Assembly (NCBI RefSeq): GCF_000721175.1
Contig: NZ_JOEZ01000004.1
Location: 62,001 to 126,000 of the forward strand
Origin: Streptomyces anulatus
Lineage (GTDB): Bacteria > Actinomycetota > Actinomycetes > Streptomycetales > Streptomycetaceae
Direction of reading: 5' to 3'
Length of the DNA: 64,000 nucleotides
Shown: positions 17,062-24,680 of the stretch, piece after piece
Layout of the letters: each line of letters opens with the position of its first letter
How positions within the stretch are numbered: the stretch's first letter is position 1
Translations under genes and position numbers: made by a program
The notes under the pieces: generated by a model
Told to the model about the DNA's origin: nothing
Database searches by the model: none
The model's input: the letters and a program-made list of their open reading frames with translations, nothing else

Positions 17062-17904
17062 CTATCGGACGGCGGCGCGGTACAGCAGCCGGCGGTGGCG
17101 GGAGCTGTCGCAGGGGGAGGCGGTGTGGAGGGTGGCGAGGTTGTCCCACACGACCAGGTCACCCTGCTTCCAACGGTGGCTGTAGACGTAGGGCGCGCTC
17201 GTCGTGTGCTCCAGCAGTTCCTCCAGAAGCGTGCGGCTCTCCTGCTCGGCGAGCGTGGTGATGCCGCTGATCACCATGGAGCCGAGCAGCAGGGAGCGGG
17301 CGCCGGTTACGGGGTGGGTCAGGACGAGCGGGTGGATGACCTCCGGGCTCGCGGCCAGGCTCCCGGCCGCGATCGACGACTGACCTCCGCTGGCCTGGCT
17401 CTGGAGCTCGCCGAGCTGCTCGATGGAGTGCACCGCGCGCATCCCCTCGATCCGCTGTTGCACCGCCGGGGGAAGGCCGGCGTAGGCGCGGGTCGCGTCG
17501 GCGAAGCGGGTCTCGCCGCCGCGTTGAGGGGTGATGACCGAGTAGAGCATCGTCGCCGAGGTGAGCTGGGGCTTGAAGCTGTTGTCGGCGTGCCACTCCT
17601 CCTCGTTGTCCCCGTCGTAGACGCCGATGTGCTTGCCGTCCTCGACGATGTTGCTGATAACGGTCAGGCCCGGGAAGCCCCCGACTGCGTACCGGCGGTC
17701 GACGCTGGTGTCCACCGTCCCGAAACAGGAGGCGACGGTCAGCAGGTCGGCGTGGGTCAGGTGCTGGCCGGGCACAATCAGCAGCCGGTGCTGATGCAGG
17801 GCCGCCGCCAGCTGGGGCGCGAGGCTCTCGGCGTGGATGGCGAGGTTGGCGTCGACGATGGCGCCGAAGCCGTTCTCGTCGAGCGGGCGCAGCGACAGGT
17901 CCAT
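17062..17904 (-). CDS. TauD/TfdA-type Fe(II)/2-oxoglutarate dioxygenase
   Basis: 280 residues with the facial triad visible as H105-x-D107 (in EEWHADNSF) and distal H260 (in ATLHTAS), followed by the 2-oxoglutarate-binding Arg in HRRLLYR. The family hydroxylates or otherwise oxidises amino acids and small acids, usually free or carrier-bound. RBS AAGGAG lies 7 nt before the ATG. It follows the synthetase-like gene after 29 nt and is probably co-transcribed with it, divergently from the repeat-peptide gene. A role in modifying an amino acid or peptide in that pathway is inference. Confidence 0.88.
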   Translation of the reverse strand: MDLSLRPLDENGFGAIVDANLAIHAESLAPQLAAALHQHRLLIVPGQHLTHADLLTVASCFGTVDTSVDRRYAVGGFPGLTVISNIVEDGKHIGVYDGDNEEEWHADNSFKPQLTSATMLYSVITPQRGGETRFADATRAYAGLPPAVQQRIEGMRAVHSIEQLGELQSQASGGQSSIAAGSLAASPEVIHPLVLTHPVTGARSLLLGSMVISGITTLAEQESRTLLEELLEHTTSAPYVYSHRWKQGDLVVWDNLATLHTASPCDSSRHRRLLYRAAVR

Positions 17905-17933
17905 CGCTACTCCTTCCGGACTGTGACCTGGGG

Positions 17934-18812
17934 TCAGAACTGGAGCGAGGGCTGGAAGACGCTGATGTCCTTGACGCCGGAGGCTGCCATGCACAGCCGC
18001 TCGATGCCGATGCCGAGTCCGACGCTGGTGGCCGGCACACGTCCCGAGTCGATCGCCTCCCTGGCCAGGGCCTGCTCGTCGTCGTACAGGTCCACCGCGC
18101 GGGCCCGGTCGATGAGCGCGGCTCCGTCGGGCTCGTCCTCGTAGCCGTGGACGACCTCGATGCCGTCGACCAGGACCTCGAAGCGGTTGAGGACGGCCGT
18201 CGTGCCGGGTGCCAGTCGGGCGCACGGCTCGTCCCCGCCGACCGGGTACTCGGTCAGGAACAGCGCGGCGCCGGTGCTCTGGACCTCCACCTCGCGTTCC
18301 ACGTACTGCCCGAGCACTGTCTTGAACGGCACGTCCGCGCTCATGCCCAGGTGGGCGGCCATTTGGGCGGGCAGGTCCCCGAGGGGCTCGCGGCGCAGGT
18401 CGATGCCGAACTGGTCGCGGACGTGGCCGGCGACGGACACGCGCTGCAGGGCGTACGGGAGGTGCGGGCCGATCAGCCTCTCGGCGAGCGTCAGGAGGAA
18501 GTCGAAGTCCTCACCGGCGGCGTAGAGGTCGAGCATCTGGAACTCGGGCGCGTGCAGCTCGTCGGGCTTCTCGGGCCGGAAGCACGCACCGATCTCGAAG
18601 ATGCGCCGGTGGTGCTCCAGGTTCACGCGCAGGGCCGGGCCGATCATCGCCCGCAGGAACCGTCCGCCGTCGTGGTCCACCGGCAGACGGCGCCCCGGAC
18701 CGAGGTCGGCTCTGCGCATGGTCGGGGTGGTCACCTCGACGAAGGCCTCGGCGCGGAGGGTGTCCCGCAGGCTGAACAGCAGGTCGGACCTCATGACGAC
18801 TGGGTTGAGCAC
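17934..18812 (-). CDS. Class II aminoacyl-tRNA synthetase-like protein (EpmA/GenX-like, no anticodon-binding domain)
   Basis: 292 residues comprising only the class II catalytic core of the lysyl/aspartyl group. Motif 2 is RIFEIGACFRPEKPDE with PEFQMLDLY; a LysRS-like FLTEYP and RFEVLVDGIEVVHGYE follow; motif 3 is GLGIGIERLCMA (Arg272). The N-terminal OB-fold anticodon-binding domain of LysRS/AspRS is absent, as in EpmA, which activates (R)-beta-lysine and attaches it to a Lys of EF-P. It therefore probably activates an amino acid for a non-ribosomal acceptor. GTG 18812 has GAGGAG upstream. Its location, divergent from a repeat peptide with one Lys per repeat, suggests that peptide as acceptor (inference). 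Confidence 0.83.
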   Translation of the reverse strand: MLNPVVMRSDLLFSLRDTLRAEAFVEVTTPTMRRADLGPGRRLPVDHDGGRFLRAMIGPALRVNLEHHRRIFEIGACFRPEKPDELHAPEFQMLDLYAAGEDFDFLLTLAERLIGPHLPYALQRVSVAGHVRDQFGIDLRREPLGDLPAQMAAHLGMSADVPFKTVLGQYVEREVEVQSTGAALFLTEYPVGGDEPCARLAPGTTAVLNRFEVLVDGIEVVHGYEDEPDGAALIDRARAVDLYDDEQALAREAIDSGRVPATSVGLGIGIERLCMAASGVKDISVFQPSLQF

Positions 18813-19027
18813 GGGTACTCCTCAAGACCGTTGGTTTCGGGCGGAGTTCGCGGGAAGCCGGGCCCCACAGCGAGCTGTCGTTCGGGTCCTCGGCGGGGCC
18901 ACAAAGTAGCCGCGCCCGCACGAGCAGCAGAAGCCCTCCCGCCTGCCCTCCCGCGTCCAACGGGCCCAAAAAGAGGCCCGTCCAGGGACAGAGTTCAGTG
19001 TTCTCGCAGGTCAACCGGGGTGTGCGC

Positions 19028-19106
19028 GCAACGGTGACGCAACGGTCCCGTGCAACCGACGCAACGGCCAGAGCCGTTGCGACGCTCCTCGGTCGAGTCC
19101 TAGCGT
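19028..19106 (+). promoter_or_regulatory. Operator of 11-bp direct repeats, inverted repeat and promoter for the repeat-peptide gene
   Basis: Four in-phase 11-bp units start at 19028, 19039, 19050 and 19061. Three carry GCAACGG; the third is degenerate (GTGCAAC). A perfect inverted repeat CGCAACGGC/GCCGTTGCG (19060-19068, 19073-19081) follows. Overlapping its end, TTGCGA (19077-19082) and TAGCGT (19101-19106) are separated by 18 bp, a plausible -35/-10 pair reading towards the repeat-peptide gene. About 200 nt of leader would precede the ATG at 19315. Helical phasing of repeats next to a -35 box is typical of cooperative activators such as SARPs. The remaining divergent region 18813-19314 shows no gene. 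Confidence 0.55.
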
Positions 19107-19314
19107 GACTGGCCAAGCGCCCGGCGTGACCGCCACGCAGCGCTCCTCCACAGGTGGAGGAGACGTGCTCCGGCGCGACCCCTCCACTGGCGTGCGCCCA
19201 CACCACGGCGTGCCGAGCCGACGGTTCAGCACCTCACCCGACCGGCGGCCCGGCAGTTCCATAACCCGATCACCCGGACTCGCGGATCACCCGCGACCGA
19301 GCAGGGAGAACTCG

Positions 19315-19593
19315 ATGACCGCTTCCGCTGGAATGACCCCGGACATCGGCCTGAAGGCCGGCATGCGGCCGGACGCCGCGGACCTGAAGCTCGGGATGCG
19401 CCCCGACGCCACCGTGCTGAAGGCCGGCATGCGGCCGGACGCCGCGGACCTGAAGCTCGGGATGCGCCCCGACGCCGCCGCGCTGAAGGCCGGCATGCGG
19501 CCGGACGCCGCGGACCTGAAGCTCGGGATGCGCCCCGACGCCGCCGCGCTGAAGGCCGGCATGCGGCCGGACAGCGCCCTCGTCGCCGCCTGA
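19315..19593 (+). CDS. Repeat peptide: candidate multicore RiPP precursor
   Basis: 92 residues. After a short lead-in (MTASAGMTPDIG, itself a degenerate repeat), the peptide is a run of 11-residue units: LKAGMRPDAAD alternates with LKLGMRPDATV or LKLGMRPDAAA, seven times in all, ending in PDSALVAA. Every unit keeps Lys2, Gly4, Met5, Arg6, Pro7 and Asp8; there is no Cys, Ser or Thr in most units. RBS GGGAGA sits 6 nt before the ATG; a longer upstream open frame lacks an RBS. It is the first gene behind a dedicated promoter and is followed by a strong hairpin and modification-type enzymes, a RiPP-like arrangement. A structural repeat protein is the main alternative. I do not recognise the family. 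Confidence 0.75.
   Translation: MTASAGMTPDIGLKAGMRPDAADLKLGMRPDATVLKAGMRPDAADLKLGMRPDAAALKAGMRPDAADLKLGMRPDAAALKAGMRPDSALVAA
19351..19581 (+). repeat. In-gene tandem 66-bp repeat (two 33-bp half-units)
   Basis: Three full 66-bp units (19351-19416, 19417-19482, 19483-19548) and one 33-bp half-unit fill most of the peptide gene. Units two and three are identical at nucleotide level; unit one differs only in its last six or so bases. The two half-units use different codons for the same GMRPD core (atgcggccggac versus atgcgccccgac). Such identity points to recent expansion by slippage or unequal recombination, so copy number may vary between strains. Confidence 0.9.
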
Positions 19594-19620
19594 CACGCGG
19601 CTGATCCACCCCTTCGTCGT

Positions 19621-19686
19621 GCTCCGGCGCGCCTGCCCAACGGCAGGTTGCCCGTGCTGCCTGCCCCTCGGGGGGCGTGCCGGAGC
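19621..19686 (+). terminator. Stem-loop after the repeat-peptide gene (attenuator or processing hairpin)
   Basis: GCTCCGGCGCGCC (19621-19633) pairs with GGCGTGCCGGAGC (19674-19686), 13 base pairs with a single G-U wobble, and an inner GGCAG/CTGCC stem. It lies 28 nt after the peptide stop and 41 nt before the desaturase start. No U-tract follows. In RiPP operons such a hairpin typically lets the precursor be made in excess of the enzymes; that role is inference here. Confidence 0.6.
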
Positions 19687-19726
19687 CCGGCCTCCTTTCA
19701 TCCGCACCACGTCGACTGGAGAACTG

Positions 19727-20773
19727 ATGGGCAGCCCCGCCGCCGGCAGGACCCGCAACGGCACCGGAGCCTCCGGCCCTGTGCGCAAGGCCCTCGGGCA
19801 GCAGCTCATCGCCGACCTGGAGAAGCTCTGCGGGCGCCCGACCATCGGCCTGTGGGACGTCGTCTGGGACCTCATGGGGATCGCCGCCGCAGCGATAGCG
19901 GGCCACCTCATCGGTCACGTCGTCGGCCCTCTGCTCGCCGTCTGCTACATCGGAGTGCGCCAGCGCCACCTGTCCAACCTCGGCCACGAGTGCGTGCACT
20001 CCAAGCTCATGGCCACCCGCCGCGCCAACCGGATCGTCGGCTACCTCCTGACCGGCCTGCTCGGCGAAGGCTTCGAGCCCTACCGCAGCAGCCACTACGT
20101 CCACCACGCCAAGCTCGGCTCGGACGACGACCCGATGTTCCAGTCCTACCGCGCCGGCAACATCCGCGCCGCGGGCCGAGCGCCCAGCCGCCGCGCCTTC
20201 GTCCTACAGGTCATCGTGCGCAACGCCCTGTGGCGGCTGCCGAAGACCGCGGTACAGACCCTGGTCACCCGCGCGCCGGGGGAGACCTGGCGGGCCCTGG
20301 CCACCCGGGCCGTGCTGTGGGCCAGCGTCGTCGCCGCGCTGTGGCCCGTGGGCGGCGTGCTCTACCTTCTGCTCTACTGGCTGCTCCCCCTCGTCCTGGT
20401 ACGGCCCGTCGTCACCTGGATCACCGATCTCGGCAACCACGCCGGGCTGATCGAGAACGATGATGTCCTCCTGCAGACCCGGGGCTGGACCTCCCACTGG
20501 CTCACCCGGCACCTGCTCGGCGGCCATCTGGACGACATGTTCCACCCCATCCACCACTGGTGCCCGCAGATCCCCTGGCGGCGCCTGCCCGAGGCCCGCG
20601 CCCTTGCCGCGCAGCACCTGCCGCGCTTCGGCGAAGTTCCCTGGTGCTCCGGCTACTTCTTCAGGCGCCGCGCCACCCCGGACCAGCCGTGCGTGATCGA
20701 GGACATCATCACCCGGCTCGCCGCTGCCCCCGGCACCGCCTGCACCCCGCCCCGGCACGCCTCAGCCGCCTGA
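19727..20773 (+). CDS. Membrane fatty-acid-desaturase-like di-iron enzyme
   Basis: 348 residues with the three histidine boxes of membrane desaturases/hydroxylases: HECVH (87-91), HYVHH (123-127) and HPIHH (273-277), plus the conserved DLGNH before the third. Hydrophobic segments near 48-75 and 195-225 would anchor it in the membrane. The family uses a di-iron centre and O2 to desaturate or hydroxylate an unactivated C-H bond, classically in lipids, but some act on amino-acid or peptide substrates. GGAG lies 7 nt before the ATG. It is the first enzyme gene after the precursor hairpin. Confidence 0.87.
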   Translation: MGSPAAGRTRNGTGASGPVRKALGQQLIADLEKLCGRPTIGLWDVVWDLMGIAAAAIAGHLIGHVVGPLLAVCYIGVRQRHLSNLGHECVHSKLMATRRANRIVGYLLTGLLGEGFEPYRSSHYVHHAKLGSDDDPMFQSYRAGNIRAAGRAPSRRAFVLQVIVRNALWRLPKTAVQTLVTRAPGETWRALATRAVLWASVVAALWPVGGVLYLLLYWLLPLVLVRPVVTWITDLGNHAGLIENDDVLLQTRGWTSHWLTRHLLGGHLDDMFHPIHHWCPQIPWRRLPEARALAAQHLPRFGEVPWCSGYFFRRRATPDQPCVIEDIITRLAAAPGTACTPPRHASAA

Positions 20774-20884
20774 CCTCGTCCTCGCCCGACCTCGAACCCC
20801 GTACGGCACCGCCCACCCCGGCCTCGCACCCGCGCGCCGCAGGCGAGGGCGCGCCGTCGCCCGCCGCCGAGGAGGCGGCCCACC

Positions 20885-22030
20885 ATGCCACAGCCCGCGC
20901 CCACCTCGCCGCCGGCCCTGAACAGCTTCGACGAGTTCACCCGGCTCGACGAAGTCCTCCTCGGCCGCGCCGAGCACTACGACGCCCACCACACCGACAC
21001 CTCGTGGCGGCTGTTCTTCTACGACAACGTCGCCCCCGTCCTCGGTCAGCACACCAGCCCGTCGGGGGAGGATCTCCTCCCGATCCCCACCCAGCTGGTC
21101 GACGAGCTCAACGAGGACATCGCCGGCCTGGCCGAGGCCCTGACCGGATGCGGGGTGAAGGTCCTGCGGCCCGCCGCGCCCGGCAAGGACATCGACATCC
21201 GCTCCCCGCACTGGGACGCCAGGGCCACCCCGCCGCTCAACGTCCGCGACCAGACCATCATCCTCGGCAACACCATCGTGGAGACCGCGCCCCACGTCCG
21301 CGCCCGCATCTTCGAGAACGACCTGCTCAAGCCCGCCTTCTACCGCTACTACCAGGACGGGGCGAACTGGCTGAGCATGCCGCGCCCGGCCCTGGCCCGC
21401 GACTCCCTGGACACCGCCTACTTCACCCGCCAGAACCTGGACGTCCGCCGCGCCACCGACGGCGAGAGCGCCGGCGCGATCGAGGGCCTGGGCCTGGAGA
21501 TGGTCTTCGACGGCGCGCAGTGCATGCGCCTGGGCCGCGACGTCCTTGTCAACGTCGCCAACCACAACCACGAACTCGCCCTGCGCTGGCTAAGGGACAA
21601 CATCCGCGACCTGCGGTTCCACCGCCTGGACGCCATGGCCGACAACCACATCGACAGCGTCCTGGTCCCGCTGCGCCCCGGCCTGATGCTGCTGCGCTCC
21701 CCGGCCTACCTGAAGTACCTGCCCAAGGCCATGCAGTCCTGGGACGTGATCTACGCCCCCGACACCGACGACAGCAACTTCCCGGACTACAGCGACCTCG
21801 GCTTCGTCATCCCCATCGGCAGCCGGTACATGGACATCAACCTGCTGTCCATCGACGAGAACACCGTCGTCGTCAACTCCCTGTACCCCGAGCTGATCGA
21901 GGTCCTGGAGCGCCGGGGGTTCACCGTCGTCCCGGTCCGCCACCGCCACCGGCGGCTGTTCGGCGGCGGCTTCCACTGCTTCACCCTCGACACCGTCCGC
22001 CGCGGCGGCCCCGAGGACTACCTCAGCTAA
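20885..22030 (+). CDS. Glycine-amidinotransferase-like enzyme (GATM/StrB1/CyrA group)
   Basis: 381 residues, full family length. The AGAT catalytic residues are visible: Asp in MVFDGAQCMRLGRDV (D209), His in DNHIDSVL (H255) and nucleophilic Cys in GGGFHCFTLD (C365), with spacing like human AGAT. The family moves an amidino group from arginine through a Cys-amidino intermediate to an amine such as glycine, scyllo-inosamine or lysine. Here the donor or acceptor could be the Arg or Lys of the repeat peptide, or a free amino acid (inference). ATG 20885 follows 111 nt after the desaturase gene, with GGAGG upstream. Confidence 0.9.
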   Translation: MPQPAPTSPPALNSFDEFTRLDEVLLGRAEHYDAHHTDTSWRLFFYDNVAPVLGQHTSPSGEDLLPIPTQLVDELNEDIAGLAEALTGCGVKVLRPAAPGKDIDIRSPHWDARATPPLNVRDQTIILGNTIVETAPHVRARIFENDLLKPAFYRYYQDGANWLSMPRPALARDSLDTAYFTRQNLDVRRATDGESAGAIEGLGLEMVFDGAQCMRLGRDVLVNVANHNHELALRWLRDNIRDLRFHRLDAMADNHIDSVLVPLRPGLMLLRSPAYLKYLPKAMQSWDVIYAPDTDDSNFPDYSDLGFVIPIGSRYMDINLLSIDENTVVVNSLYPELIEVLERRGFTVVPVRHRHRRLFGGGFHCFTLDTVRRGGPEDYLS

Positions 22031-22080
22031 GCCCGGCGCCCCCGAACACGGCACTCCGCCCCGACGTCAGGAGATCCTTG

Positions 22081-23406
22081 ATGGACACCGCCTACCCCTG
22101 GCCGCCCGACCAGACCCTCTGGACCAGCACCTTCCCCGACCACACCACCGGACGGACCACGCCCTTCCTGTTCAAGGGCATCATCCCCGCCACGGCGGCC
22201 GGCCCCGACGACGTCCTGGCAGGGTTCGAGGCCATCCGCCGGGCCCACGCCGCCGGCACCGACATCAAGGCGCACGCCCGCGTCTACGTCGGCGAGGACC
22301 GCCGCGACGACCTCCTGCCCCAGGCGCTGACCGCCCCGTCCTGGGACGGAGGCGTGGACGCCTTCGTGCCGTGGATGCAGAACCTCGCCGCCGCCGAGCG
22401 GTTCTCCCTGGTCATCAACAACCTGGAGACCGTCAGCCCCGCCCTCGCCGCCGGCCTCGGCACCTTCCTCAAGACCCTCATCGACGGGTGGGGCCTGCCG
22501 CTGGGCGGCGCCGAACAGGTCGCCTTCGCCGGGAACTACGCGGGCACCGCCTTCGGGATCCACGAGGGCTACGAGGACGCCTTCCTCGTCCACCTCGGCC
22601 CCAACGCCAAGAACTTCTACTGCTGGCCCGCCGAGCAGTACGAGAAGCTCACCGGCGGCAAGGAGCCCACCTACGGCGACTACCGCGCGCTGCTGGAGGA
22701 AGCCGAGCACTTCCTGCTGGAGCCGGGCGACGCCCTCTTCCTGCCCCGCCGGGTCTTCCACGTCGGCACCCAGGACACCTTCTCCGTCTCGGTGGCCATG
22801 CCGCTGTACACCTACCCGTACGCGCAGATCCTGCAGAGCCGCATCATCCCGGACGTCCTCGCCGACCTGGCCGGTGACGGGCCCGACGACCCGCTCAACG
22901 AGCCCTCCGCGATGGCGGACACGGCCGCCGGGCCCGGCGCCGTCGCCGACCGGCTGGCCGGCGTCGGCCGCGAACTGCTGACCGTCGCCGCCGACCGCGT
23001 CCGCGGCGCCGCCCGCCGGCACGCCGAGCAGCGGTGGGCCACCCTGCTGAGCAACGGCGGCTGGGAACTCGTCGAGGGCGACCTCTCCCGCCAGGAAGCC
23101 GCGGACGCCTTCGACCCCGAGCAGGTCACGCCGGGCGCCAGCATCCGCGTGATCGCCCCCTACCAGGTGACCACCCTGCTCGACGACGACGGCGACTCCC
23201 ACCAGGTCCTGCTGCGCGGCCACCAGCCGGGGATCGCTCTCGACGGCGCGGGCCTGGACCGGGACACCGTCACCGCCCTCAACCGCGGCGACACCCTCGT
23301 CCTGCCCGACAACGCCGAACTCCTGACGGCCGTCCGCGCCCTGGGAGCCACCGGCGGCCTGCACCTGACCCCCCGCCCCTCCGACCTCAAGGACGCCGAC
23401 GCATGA
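22081..23406 (+). CDS. JmjC/cupin-like non-haem iron protein with HxG in place of HxD
   Basis: 441 residues. Residues about 95-245 resemble cupin_4/JmjC oxygenases: GIHEGYEDAFLVHLGP aligns with the family HxD-nYDvF segment, and PGDALFLPRRVFHVG provides the distal His (H227). At the metal-ligand position the expected acid is Gly163 (H161-E-G163). Loss of that carboxylate is the hallmark of Fe/2OG halogenases (BesD, WelO5, SyrB2), though other explanations exist. A C-terminal winged-helix-like domain (about 310-430) is also usual in the family. AGGAG lies 7 nt before the ATG, and the next gene starts within its stop (ATGA). Confidence 0.78.
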   Translation: MDTAYPWPPDQTLWTSTFPDHTTGRTTPFLFKGIIPATAAGPDDVLAGFEAIRRAHAAGTDIKAHARVYVGEDRRDDLLPQALTAPSWDGGVDAFVPWMQNLAAAERFSLVINNLETVSPALAAGLGTFLKTLIDGWGLPLGGAEQVAFAGNYAGTAFGIHEGYEDAFLVHLGPNAKNFYCWPAEQYEKLTGGKEPTYGDYRALLEEAEHFLLEPGDALFLPRRVFHVGTQDTFSVSVAMPLYTYPYAQILQSRIIPDVLADLAGDGPDDPLNEPSAMADTAAGPGAVADRLAGVGRELLTVAADRVRGAARRHAEQRWATLLSNGGWELVEGDLSRQEAADAFDPEQVTPGASIRVIAPYQVTTLLDDDGDSHQVLLRGHQPGIALDGAGLDRDTVTALNRGDTLVLPDNAELLTAVRALGATGGLHLTPRPSDLKDADA

Positions 23407-24233
23407 CACCCGACAACAGCCTCGTCCAGGCCTACCTGAAGGCCCACCCCGAGACGCAGAGCGCCGTCAACGGCACCCTGCTGGGCAACTTCACCTCCGG
23501 CACCGCCCTGGTCACCGCGCACCTGGCCCCGCTGGTCGACTGGGCGTACGCGCGGATCGCCGAGATGGTGGGTGCCGCCGACCTCAACGAGCGCCAGGCC
23601 CGGATGTACATCGAGGAACTTTCGGTGTTCGCCCGCTACAACGCCCAGTACCTCAAGGCGGCCGCCACCGCCGTGGAGGGCTACTGCCCTGAGCTCGCCC
23701 ACGAGCTGCGCCGCAACCACCTGGAGGAGGGGGGCGAGCGCGGCAAGGTGCCCGCGCACTACGTCCTCTACACCAACGCGCTCCTCTCCGACCTCGGCCT
23801 GCTCGTCAACGGCCACGTGCCCGCCCCCGAGACCGAGACGCTGGTCAACCTCCACCAGTGGATGGTCGGCTCGCACATGCCCAGCCACATCGCGGGCGCC
23901 TACTACGCCACCGAGGCCGTGGCGATCGCCGAGACCGAGATCCTGCGCGACATCACCAACCGCTACGGCGAGCTGACCATCGGCCGCAGCGGCAGCGAGC
24001 TCAAGGCCCTGCACTACTACTACGAACTCCACCTCGACGACGAGCACGAGGCCGCCCAGGTCGGCGGCATGAGCGTCGAGGCCGCCCACATCGAGGGCCT
24101 GGCGAGGTTCATCAAGGAGAGTGAAACCTTCCACATCGACCTGCCCCAGGCCCTCGACGGCTGGCTGACGATCACGGAGGGGATGACACACTGGTGGGCT
24201 CAACTGGCCCACCGCGCCTCGGAGATGAACTGA
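23403..24233 (+). CDS. Haem-oxygenase-like di-iron oxidase (HDO; iron-containing redox enzyme family)
   Basis: 276 predominantly helical residues. The HDO-type pattern is visible: an acidic/His pair around NHLEEGGERGKVPAHY (E109, H119), a Glu in YYATEAVAIAE (E171), and the late helix YYELHLDDEHEA giving E208-x3-D212-x2-H215, comparable with the SznF/BesC/UndA third helix. HDOs use a transient di-iron site and O2 for N-oxygenation or C-C cleavage; BesC fragments 4-chlorolysine. Exact ligands need an alignment. The start overlaps the JmjC gene stop by ATGA, and the stop overlaps the GFA start by 1 nt, so the three are translationally coupled. Confidence 0.78.
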   Translation: MTPDNSLVQAYLKAHPETQSAVNGTLLGNFTSGTALVTAHLAPLVDWAYARIAEMVGAADLNERQARMYIEELSVFARYNAQYLKAAATAVEGYCPELAHELRRNHLEEGGERGKVPAHYVLYTNALLSDLGLLVNGHVPAPETETLVNLHQWMVGSHMPSHIAGAYYATEAVAIAETEILRDITNRYGELTIGRSGSELKALHYYYELHLDDEHEAAQVGGMSVEAAHIEGLARFIKESETFHIDLPQALDGWLTITEGMTHWWAQLAHRASEMN

Positions 24234-24667
24234 TGAACGCCACCCCCGACATCGTCGCCGCCGCCCAGGAGCGATCCGGCGGATGCCTGTGCGGAAAGAT
24301 CCGCTTCACCGTCAAGGGCGAGGCCGTCTATCCGCACACCTGCAGCTGCCCGCACTGCAAGAAGCTCGGCGGCGGACCGATGATGTGGTGGGTCGGCTTC
24401 GCTCCCGAGAACGTCACCTGGACAGGCGGCGTCGAGCCGACCTGGTACAGCACGTTCGAGGGCGAGGCTCAGCGCGGCTTCTGCCCGAACTGCGGCAGCC
24501 GCCTCGCGGCGATCGACAGCGACGTCCCCGAGCTCGGCATCGTCGTCACCGCCCTGGACGACACCACCGGGGACGACCTCGTGCCCGTCAACCAGTCCTT
24601 CCGCGGCGACGCCGTGCACTGGCTGGACCAGGTCCCCGACACCCAGAAGAAGAGCCCCGTCGGCTGA
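24233..24667 (+). CDS. GFA/CENP-V family zinc protein
   Basis: 144 residues with the GFA cysteine pattern: CLC (18-20), CSCPHC (37-42) and CPNC (84-87), which binds structural and catalytic zinc ions. The family name comes from Gfa, which accelerates S-hydroxymethylglutathione formation from formaldehyde, although many members are of unknown function and actinobacteria use mycothiol rather than glutathione. Start codon shares one base with the preceding stop (TGATG). A formaldehyde-handling role would fit an upstream enzyme that releases formaldehyde, as BesC-type HDOs do; this is inference. Confidence 0.82.
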   Translation: MNATPDIVAAAQERSGGCLCGKIRFTVKGEAVYPHTCSCPHCKKLGGGPMMWWVGFAPENVTWTGGVEPTWYSTFEGEAQRGFCPNCGSRLAAIDSDVPELGIVVTALDDTTGDDLVPVNQSFRGDAVHWLDQVPDTQKKSPVG

Positions 24668-24680
24668 CACCCGCGAGACC

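Noticed and set aside
19351..19581. Regular 33/66-bp direct repeats that could suggest a CRISPR array
   Set aside because: There are no unique spacers; the repeats are contiguous, in frame and encode a peptide with an RBS and stop.
19315..19593. Resemblance of DLKLGM to the N-terminal DLRPGM of EF-P
   Set aside because: Six residues of similarity without the EF-P fold or its modified loop; noted only as a curiosity beside the EpmA-like gene.
20560..22080. Long open frame continuous with the JmjC-like gene on the plus strand
   Set aside because: It is the out-of-frame shadow of the desaturase and amidinotransferase genes, Arg/Pro/His-rich in composition; the AGGAG-ATG at 22081 is the real start.
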